From assembly GCA_937897315.1 (NCBI GenBank), contig CALCNS010000109.1, forward strand, positions 1 to 22,163: a stretch of DNA of 22,163 nt. The letters are read 5' to 3'. Shown here piece by piece: positions 8,607 to 14,501 of the stretch. Below the pieces are notes generated by a model. It made no database searches, had not been told where the DNA came from, and saw only the letters and a list, made by a program, of their open reading frames with translations. A program made the translations under genes and the position numbers. Origin of the DNA: an uncultured Bacillota bacterium. Its GTDB lineage: Bacteria; Bacillota; JAAYKD01. Numbering within the stretch: the stretch's first letter is position 1; the number at the start of each line of letters is the position of its first letter.

Positions 8607-10463
8607 ATGCCCCCTACCGATGAGATGCTGAACAGAAACCCATTGTTGTTGAAACCCAATGAGCGTTTTCCGACCTATCAGTTCTATGCCACCATGACCG
8701 GGAAAGCGTCTCCCGAGCAAACGTTGCTTACGGCTATATTAACCACATTTTCCTGGTTGCGAGAACGCTTTCGCGAGTTAGAGGTTCCGGCGGATTTGCA
8801 GCTGCCATCTGCGAGCGAAGTTGCCACTGTAGGCCTAGAGTGCTTACGCTCGTTCCGCATTGCCGTGGGTTACACGGTAGAGGTGGTCTGGATTGCCGAA
8901 AAAGGGGTATGGGCCATGCAACTTAGCGAGCCCGACTTGGGTGATGGTCATCAAGCCGGTCGCACTCCGGTCGCCGGACGGATTTTTGAAACCAACATTG
9001 CTTTTCGTCTGACACACGATAAAGTGGAAATGGGGTTTCGCACCCTCGTTTCTCAGCCATTGGGCACCATGGAGCCTTGCGAAGTGTATCGCCCGGCGGT
9101 AATAAAGGATTTGGTGCGCAACTCTGGTCTGAAGTTCTTTGGCGAGTGGCCCATTGTGGAGTCGTGCTGGAGCGTTTCCAAAGGAGAGGTCCATAAGCTG
9201 ATGCTGTGGCTCAAAAACAAGAAACGCACCCTGCCGGCGGTCGTGACACGTATGACTACCCCAGGTGTGACGACGATGAGCCGTGAAACAGTGTTGAAGA
9301 TCGCTCAGTTGCTTGAAGTGATCGCGATACAAAGACCTGGCAGTCCACACATAAACCTTCCTTTCGTTGACCCAAATTCGGCAGCAAAATCAGCATCTAC
9401 CCACCCGTTTTGTGGTCTACTAGATGATGTTCCCCGATTGCGCATGGGGTATGCCCAGTTTTTTCTGTTTGCCGAGGATTCTGCCTATGAAGCGGCTCGC
9501 AAGCTTGGCTTGGAACTGGCAGAGAACGAGATTCGAGTCTATCCAGTTTGTAAACCAGATGGTTTAGTGCCTGCGCATTCGTTTCATATCACGAGCAAGA
9601 ACCAGAAGCAGGTCAAAGAAGAGTTGCTGAAGGAGCTACAGGATGCACCGAAGAACCATCCGAATGAGTTTGGTGACGTGGTTTTCTTAGCGGAGGCGAA
9701 GATTTTAGAGCAGAGTCGCTTCATGGATTTGGCCAAGTCGAAGGAAGAACTACAGCTGCGATGGATGGAAAAGTGGGATGCGCGGGAGAACGGCATTGAA
9801 AACGAACGGGCCAGTTGGCGTCGCCAGCTGGTGGAATGGAAAGAGGACTTGGCACGAGTAGAAGAGGAGCTGGCAGAAGCGCGTGCCGATGCCAAACGCT
9901 GGGAAAAAGAATACCTTGAGCTCGAGCGTGCGAGTAAATGGCGAAACGAGGAGGACCAAGGACTCATCGATTGGCTGAAAGCGCAACGGAATTGGCCAAA
10001 TGAGGTGGAAGAAGTGGCGGCCTGGGTAGAACGAACCCAAGCAGGGAAGCTGATTCTACACCAAAAAGCATTGAGCGTACTGAAGAGTGTAGAGCTTCCG
10101 GATATCGATGTTTTTGCGCTATGTTCAGCACTGGAGTTTTTAGCGAATGAACAACGCGATTGGTTGTTAAAGAAGATAGACGATGTGCAACTTCGTTTGC
10201 GATGCACCCGAAAATATGGTCGGCCTTTTGAAGTGTCTACCTCATCGGAAACAACCTTGAAGAAATATTGGGATGAGTACAAAATCAAATACGGCAAATC
10301 AGAAAAAGGGAAATCGCATGAGCAAGCACTGACCTATCACTTAAAGGTAGGTACTAACTCGGAAAAAATGATTCGTATTTACTATTTATGGGATGCTGAG
10401 AAAAAAATCATTGTGGTGGGGTCGTTGCCCAAGCATTTGCCAACAGTGTCGGATCCACATTAA
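8607..10463 (+). CDS. Unknown 618-residue protein with central coiled coil
   Basis: The start is the ATG at 8607, 7 nt after a GGAGG (8595-8599); an in-frame TTG at 8589 lies upstream of that site and is rejected. No signal peptide or membrane segment is visible, so it is probably cytosolic. Residues 1-330 are mixed alpha/beta with many Trp and Cys and no motif I can name. Residues about 370-447 form a strongly charged coiled coil (repeated Glu-Glu-Leu and Ala-Arg patterns). Residues about 480-612 form a compact C-terminal part ending in MIRIYYLWDAEKKIIVVGSL. This end faintly resembles the last strands of RelE/HigB-like small folds, but the likeness is too weak to assign function. The 127-nt gap before it (8480-8606) has no clear terminator after the giant gene and only weak promoter-like AT-rich boxes. 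The gene ends at a good terminator and is probably a single unit. The family is not recognised. Confidence 0.8.
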   Translation: MPPTDEMLNRNPLLLKPNERFPTYQFYATMTGKASPEQTLLTAILTTFSWLRERFRELEVPADLQLPSASEVATVGLECLRSFRIAVGYTVEVVWIAEKGVWAMQLSEPDLGDGHQAGRTPVAGRIFETNIAFRLTHDKVEMGFRTLVSQPLGTMEPCEVYRPAVIKDLVRNSGLKFFGEWPIVESCWSVSKGEVHKLMLWLKNKKRTLPAVVTRMTTPGVTTMSRETVLKIAQLLEVIAIQRPGSPHINLPFVDPNSAAKSASTHPFCGLLDDVPRLRMGYAQFFLFAEDSAYEAARKLGLELAENEIRVYPVCKPDGLVPAHSFHITSKNQKQVKEELLKELQDAPKNHPNEFGDVVFLAEAKILEQSRFMDLAKSKEELQLRWMEKWDARENGIENERASWRRQLVEWKEDLARVEEELAEARADAKRWEKEYLELERASKWRNEEDQGLIDWLKAQRNWPNEVEEVAAWVERTQAGKLILHQKALSVLKSVELPDIDVFALCSALEFLANEQRDWLLKKIDDVQLRLRCTRKYGRPFEVSTSSETTLKKYWDEYKIKYGKSEKGKSHEQALTYHLKVGTNSEKMIRIYYLWDAEKKIIVVGSLPKHLPTVSDPH

Positions 10464-10468
10464 CAAAG

Positions 10469-10525
10469 AACAGCAACAGGTTCAAAAGGGAATGCTCCCT
10501 TCGGAAATCTGTTGCTGTTTTGTTG
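10469..10525. terminator. Rho-independent terminator with nested hairpin, between convergent genes
   Basis: An 11-bp perfect stem, AACAGCAACAG (10469-10479) with CTGTTGCTGTT (10509-10519), is followed by a T-rich TTGTTGTT on the plus strand. Inside its loop sits a second hairpin, AAGGGA with TCCCTT (about 10487-10501). It ends the plus-strand orphan gene. Because the AraC gene converges from the other side, it may also stop minus-strand transcription, although the T-run on that side is weaker. Confidence 0.8.
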
Positions 10526-10546
10526 TTCGGGGTCAGAAGCTACAAT

Positions 10547-11425
10547 TTAACCCAATGGTTTGACGGCGACCAGCTCAATGTAACCACGTCCGCCGGTGGG
10601 TTCCAGTTGAATGCGGGGGTTCTCGGGGTCCCAAGCGTATCCAATAAACTTGGGGTTATACTTTTCGATGGCATCTTGGACTTCGTCAATGGCACGGCAG
10701 TATTCTTCCTCAGGGAAGGGTTCCCCTTGAAACATCAAATACTTGGTGGCGGGTAGTTCCAGCACATCGAATCCTTCGGGTACTTCTCCTGCGTATTCTA
10801 GGGGTACTTCTACACCTTGCACATACTCCGAAGTACCGGGCTTGCGGTCGCGCTCCGAAAGCCACATCGAGACGGGTTCACTGCCTGCGGTCGCCATGCT
10901 CAAGAGCAGCCCCCAGATATCGCATCCGATTTCTTCGCAATATTCAAAATAATGAGTGGCCTTCACACCTCGGCGGATGAGCACTTTGCGTTGCGGTTTT
11001 TCTAGTATTTGCACAAAAACATGTTTTACAGAATTCATGGTCGGGCTCCTTTCCGGTTTGCTAAATTTGACACCGTACGGATTGAACAAATACAAAGGCA
11101 CGGGGTGGGCGGCATAGTCACCGGGATTACGGCCGAATTCCCGATAGAAAGCGCGCTGATACCCATCGACGCTGCCAAAGCCCATATCAAATGCTACTTC
11201 GGTAATCCTAACGGCTTCGTCGCGCAACTTGAGGGCGGATTTTGATAACCGCAGCTTGCGAATGTAGTCTGCCGGGGTCAAACCCAGCCATTTGACGAAC
11301 AAACGGTGTGAATACCAGGGGGAGAAGTAGGATACCTTACTCAAATGAGTTAAGTGGATTTCTTCGTCCCAATGGGCGGCAATGTAGTCTTGCATGCGCT
11401 GCACCGCGTCGATTTGCTCTTGCAC
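10547..11425 (-). CDS. AraC-family regulator with GyrI-like effector-binding domain
   Basis: This encodes 292 residues. Residues about 1-108 form the double helix-turn-helix DNA-binding domain of the AraC/XylS family: LTHLSKVSYFSPWYSHRLF in the first motif, then ITEVAFDMGFGSVDGYQRAF and FGRNPGDY, the usual end of the second. Residues about 133-291 match the GyrI-like small-molecule-binding domain found in Rob-type regulators, with the typical late pattern of LPATKYLMFQGE and GRGYIELVAVKP. Such proteins sense hydrophobic or cationic compounds and activate stress or efflux genes. The start is chosen as GTG at 11425, 8 nt after GGAGG on the minus strand; an in-frame GTG at 11434 overlaps that ribosome binding site and is unlikely. 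The target genes are not evident. No transporter or enzyme gene lies beside it in the window. Confidence 0.92.
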   Translation of the reverse strand: MQEQIDAVQRMQDYIAAHWDEEIHLTHLSKVSYFSPWYSHRLFVKWLGLTPADYIRKLRLSKSALKLRDEAVRITEVAFDMGFGSVDGYQRAFYREFGRNPGDYAAHPVPLYLFNPYGVKFSKPERSPTMNSVKHVFVQILEKPQRKVLIRRGVKATHYFEYCEEIGCDIWGLLLSMATAGSEPVSMWLSERDRKPGTSEYVQGVEVPLEYAGEVPEGFDVLELPATKYLMFQGEPFPEEEYCRAIDEVQDAIEKYNPKFIGYAWDPENPRIQLEPTGGRGYIELVAVKPLG

Positions 11426-11449
11426 TTGGTTCACCTCCCTACATTAGGT

Positions 11450-11455
11450 ATTATA
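11450..11455 (-). promoter_or_regulatory. -10 box (TATAAT) upstream of the AraC-family gene
   Basis: A perfect TATAAT lies on the minus strand 25 nt before the GTG start. No good -35 hexamer is present at 16-18 bp, which would fit a promoter that needs an activator, possibly the regulator itself. The assignment rests on the -10 match and position only. Confidence 0.4.
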
Positions 11456-11497
11456 GAATACTCGCCAAAATCCTGCTCGACTTTTTTTGCACATCGG

Positions 11498-11558
11498 ATT
11501 TACCACTTAGGGGACTGTCTCGCGTTTCGCAACAAAACGCTTACCCTAAGTGGTAAAT
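11498..11558. repeat. REP-like inverted-repeat element, copy 1
   Basis: Perfect 15-bp arms, ATTTACCACTTAGGG (11498-11512) and CCCTAAGTGGTAAAT (11544-11558), enclose GGACTGTCTC and an inner hairpin, GCGTTT (11522-11527) with AAACGC (11535-11540), with the 7-nt loop CGCAACA. The same inner sequence recurs at 19571-19599 and 19636-19660 with different outer arms. This resembles the small palindromic elements with GGGGAC...GTCCCC cores that are mobilised by Y1 (RAYT) transposases in many Firmicutes; no transposase is in this window. It is not a good terminator, because no T-run follows. Confidence 0.75.
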
Positions 11559-11570
11559 ATTCGCCAGTGA

Positions 11571-11608
11571 GGGGACTGTCCCCTAAGTGGTAACCCTAAG
11601 TGGTAAAT
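11571..11608. repeat. Partial REP-like copy with tandem arm repeats
   Basis: GGGGACTGTCCCC (11571-11583) is a perfect 13-bp palindrome around a central T. It runs into two tandem copies of the arm CCCTAAGTGGTAA (11581-11593 and 11594-11606). Together with the right arm of copy 1 at 11544, the arm occurs three times in 65 bp. This looks like a truncated or rearranged derivative of copy 1, lacking the inner hairpin. Confidence 0.65.
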
Positions 11609-11619
11609 CATAATTGGTG

Positions 11620-11648
11620 TTGTAATTACTTTGGTGCTGTTGTATAAT
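11620..11648 (+). promoter_or_regulatory. Sigma-A type promoter for the first GGDEF-HD-GYP gene
   Basis: A -35 TTGTAA (11620-11625), a 17-bp spacer and a perfect -10 TATAAT (11643-11648). The start would lie near 11655, about 45 nt before the GTG at 11700. The promoter begins only 12 bp after the last REP arm, so the repeat could influence it. Confidence 0.7.
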
Positions 11649-11699
11649 TGCGGTATGTAACTAAAATTGAAACATTTACATGGATTGGGGGAGAATGCT

Positions 11700-14393
11700 G
11701 TGCAGAGCGAGGAATACTTGGAGAAAAAAATACGTGAAAACCCAGATTTTCACAGTAGTTTGGTGCAAAGCTTTTTTCAGAATGCTCTCATCGGACAAGC
11801 GTTTACTTTGCCCTCAGGCGAAATCATCCCCAATCGAGCCATGTGTACTATGTTCGGCTACTCTGCCGAAGAACTCAGCACTATGACCTGGAATGACCTT
11901 ACCTACCCCGAGGACAGACTAGCTTCACAGCAAATTATACAAGACATCGTGGACGGAAAAGCCACAGAAGGACGCTTGATCAAACGCTACTTGCGCAAGA
12001 ATCAAACCTACTTTTGGGCCGAAGCCTTTACATCTCAATTCAAAAACCCGGATACGGCTGTCATCCATAATCTGACCACCTTCCTCGACATTACTCGCCA
12101 AGTGGAGCATGAGCAAGAGGCCGAGCAAGTGAAGCAAACCTTTGAAACGTTCATCGATGCCAGCGACGACAAAATCTTCCTTAAGGACGAGCATTTTCGT
12201 TACATCATTGTCAATGAAACGGCAGCAAGAAATCGAGGATTCAGCAAAGAAGAATTTATCTTAAAGCAAGCCCAAGATTTTATGAGCAGCGAAGAAGCTC
12301 GTTCTCGCCAGTTATCGGATATGGAAGTGGTACAACAACATAAAGTAGTCATCAACGAGGAAAAAATCGGTGAGCGTGTCATGGAAAACCGCAAATTCCC
12401 AGTCGCCTTGGGCAACGGTAAAATAGGCGTCGGTGGCTTCATTCGCGACGTTACCGAAGCGGTTCACCAACGTGAGTTTCTGAAAAAGATGGCTGAAAGC
12501 AACCGCATTGTCACAGAATGCATGACTCGGGAGTTCCAATCGGTGCAGGAACAAGTGGATTTTGCTTTATCGGAAGCCCTTACCCTCACCGAGAGCGACT
12601 GCGGTTGCATTATGGTATACAACGAACCACAAGCCGAGTTGGAGCTCTTTGCACATTATCATAAGGACAAAAGTTTTCGAATGAGTGAAGGGAACGGGCA
12701 AAAAATGCCTTTAGCAGAAGCGGGCTTTTGGGGCGAAGCGGTTCACCAACGTAAAGTCTTGGTCTTTGATCCGTCTCAACCGGTCCGGTTGCCCGCCAAC
12801 AACCCCTGTGCGCACATGAACATCCAAAACATTATGACACTGCCCATGTTCGACCATGAGAAAATCGTGGCGCTGGTCGGTTTTGCCAATAAACCGGATG
12901 GCTACTCCGAACGCGACATTGCGGCGATTACTTCTCTGATGAACGGCGTCTGGATGGCGGTCAACAAGCGCTTACAAGAACGTCGCACAGCTAGGTTATT
13001 GGCACGCTTGGAAGCCATGTTCAACAACCACGAAGCGGTCATGTTTTTGCTGGAAGCCGAAACCGGTAAAGTACTCGATGTCAACCCGGCTTGCCTGGCC
13101 TTCTACGGATATACTCGAGAAGAAATGATGCAAAAACATATGTACGAGATCAATGCCATGGGCAAAGAGAACTCTGAGCAAATGCGCAACGAAGTCATCC
13201 AAAACAACAGTGCGCGATTTACAACGCAACATAAACTAAAAAACGGTGAAATTCGCACCGTCGACTTATACTGCTGTTCCATTCCCTACGGTGGCAAAAC
13301 CCAACACTTTTCCATCCTCTTCGATATTAGTGAGCAGGTGAAAGCCACCAAGCAGATTGAATATTTGGCTTATCACGATCATCTCACCGGAGTATACAAC
13401 CGCCGCTTCTTTGATGAAACCTTCCAACTCATGGCCGATGGAGGGATGCAATATCCTATTGGCGTGATTATGGGTGACATTAACGGGTTGAAGTTGTTTA
13501 ATGATACCTTTGGTCACCTCAACGGAGACACCGCCATACAACTTTTGGTGCGCCATATGCAGGATTTACTTCAACCGAATCAATTACTCGCCAGAATTGG
13601 TGGTGATGAGTTCGCCATTATCGTACCCAAGACCAATGAGAACGAGTTGAAACAGCTGATTAAAACACTCGAGGTGGTCTATCGTCCGGAAACACCACAA
13701 CACGATATGAGTTATTTAAGTATCTCTTTTGGCTTTAGTATACAGCGACATCGTAGAGACAATTTGGATTGGTTGCTCAAAGAAGCCGAAGCGTTTATGT
13801 ATAATCGCAAATACTACAGCAATCGCAGCTTCCGCAGCAGTGCCATTCACGCCATTATGGAAACCCTCTTTGCCAAATCGGAACGTGAGAAATTGCATTC
13901 GGAACGCGTCAGTCAGTTGAGTGAGAAGATTGCCAAGCAAATGAAACTTCATCAGGACACTGTAAACAAAATTCGCGTGGCGGGAATGCTGCATGACATT
14001 GGCAAAATCGGCATTGATGAAAGCATTTTGAACAAGCCGGCAAAACTGGATGCCAACGAATGGGAACTGATGAAACTACACAGCGCCAAAGGAGCAAAAA
14101 TTCTTGGTAACACCGTTGAGTTCCACCAAATTGCCGAATGGGTATTACAGCACCACGAAAGAATCGATGGCAAGGGCTACCCAAACCAAGTCAAAGGTAA
14201 TGAGATTCCCTTGGCGGCACGCATCATCTCGGTAGCCGATGCCTACGATGCCATGACCAACGAACGACCCTACCAAAAGGCCATGAGCCCCGAAGAAGCC
14301 CGCAAAGTACTTCTGACGGGAGCCGGAACCCAATGGGACAGTAAGGTCGTAGATATCTTGCTGGAACAGGTTGTTCATGAGCTCAAGCGATAA
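11700..14393 (+). CDS. PAS-PAS-GAF-PAS-GGDEF-HD-GYP signalling protein, copy 1
   Basis: This encodes 897 residues, cytosolic, with no membrane segment. The start is the GTG at 11700, 6 nt after GGGGGAG; an in-frame TTG at 11667 is upstream of that site, and the second copy begins at the matching point. Domains: PAS about 22-135, PAS about 146-255, GAF about 275-425, PAS about 433-550, GGDEF about 551-712 and HD-GYP about 720-890. The cyclase motif ARIGGDEF is intact (GGDEF 634-638), as is GDINGLKLFNDTFGH. The RxxD inhibitory site before it is replaced by QPNQ, so product inhibition through that site is not expected. The phosphodiesterase motifs are intact: HSERV (733-737), LHDIGKIG (764-771, HD at 765-766) and HHERIDGKGYP (818-828). 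The protein could both make and break cyclic di-GMP, with PAS and GAF inputs choosing; which activity wins is unknown. It has its own promoter and terminator. Confidence 0.93.
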   Translation: MQSEEYLEKKIRENPDFHSSLVQSFFQNALIGQAFTLPSGEIIPNRAMCTMFGYSAEELSTMTWNDLTYPEDRLASQQIIQDIVDGKATEGRLIKRYLRKNQTYFWAEAFTSQFKNPDTAVIHNLTTFLDITRQVEHEQEAEQVKQTFETFIDASDDKIFLKDEHFRYIIVNETAARNRGFSKEEFILKQAQDFMSSEEARSRQLSDMEVVQQHKVVINEEKIGERVMENRKFPVALGNGKIGVGGFIRDVTEAVHQREFLKKMAESNRIVTECMTREFQSVQEQVDFALSEALTLTESDCGCIMVYNEPQAELELFAHYHKDKSFRMSEGNGQKMPLAEAGFWGEAVHQRKVLVFDPSQPVRLPANNPCAHMNIQNIMTLPMFDHEKIVALVGFANKPDGYSERDIAAITSLMNGVWMAVNKRLQERRTARLLARLEAMFNNHEAVMFLLEAETGKVLDVNPACLAFYGYTREEMMQKHMYEINAMGKENSEQMRNEVIQNNSARFTTQHKLKNGEIRTVDLYCCSIPYGGKTQHFSILFDISEQVKATKQIEYLAYHDHLTGVYNRRFFDETFQLMADGGMQYPIGVIMGDINGLKLFNDTFGHLNGDTAIQLLVRHMQDLLQPNQLLARIGGDEFAIIVPKTNENELKQLIKTLEVVYRPETPQHDMSYLSISFGFSIQRHRRDNLDWLLKEAEAFMYNRKYYSNRSFRSSAIHAIMETLFAKSEREKLHSERVSQLSEKIAKQMKLHQDTVNKIRVAGMLHDIGKIGIDESILNKPAKLDANEWELMKLHSAKGAKILGNTVEFHQIAEWVLQHHERIDGKGYPNQVKGNEIPLAARIISVADAYDAMTNERPYQKAMSPEEARKVLLTGAGTQWDSKVVDILLEQVVHELKR

Positions 14394-14413
14394 GCTTGGG
14401 CTCGTTTTGTATT
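14379..14413 (+). terminator. Rho-independent terminator overlapping the end of copy 1
   Basis: GAGCTCAAGC (14379-14388) pairs with GCTTGGGCTC (14394-14403) apart from one T-G position, with loop GATAA, followed by GTTTTGTATT. The stem includes the last codons and the stop codon of the first GGDEF-HD-GYP gene. It separates that gene from the downstream pair. Confidence 0.75.
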
Positions 14414-14425
14414 CTAACAAAGGAA

Positions 14426-14454
14426 TTGAGTTTTTTGACGGAATATGGTATTAT
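14426..14454 (+). promoter_or_regulatory. Promoter for the second and third GGDEF-HD-GYP genes
   Basis: A -35 TTGAGT (14426-14431), a 17-bp spacer and a -10 TATTAT (14449-14454) preceded by TGG, which makes an extended -10. The predicted start near 14461 leaves about 40 nt before the ATG at 14502, with AGGGGGG at 14488-14494 as ribosome binding site. Confidence 0.65.
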
Positions 14455-14501
14455 TTACAAATAAAAGTATGTCATCGTTGATCATACAGGGGGGTGTGGG
14501 A

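Noticed and set aside
8844..9350. Open frame of 168 codons on the minus strand
   Set aside because: Shadow of the orphan gene; composition (His and Arg rich) and lack of a start signal argue against coding.
9584..10297. Open frame of 237 codons on the minus strand
   Set aside because: It lies wholly inside the orphan gene, is very rich in Ser and Phe as expected for an antisense shadow of a Glu/Lys-rich coiled coil, and has no ribosome binding site.
11544..11608. Possible short CRISPR array from the repeated CCCTAAGTGGTAA
   Set aside because: Two of the repeats touch with no spacer, the unit is only 13 bp, and there are no cas genes; it fits REP-like element arms.
14414..14501. Cyclic-di-GMP riboswitch upstream of the signalling genes
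   Set aside because: None of the conserved GEMM elements is visible here or in 11609-11699 or 483-632; the gaps are too short and hold ordinary promoters.
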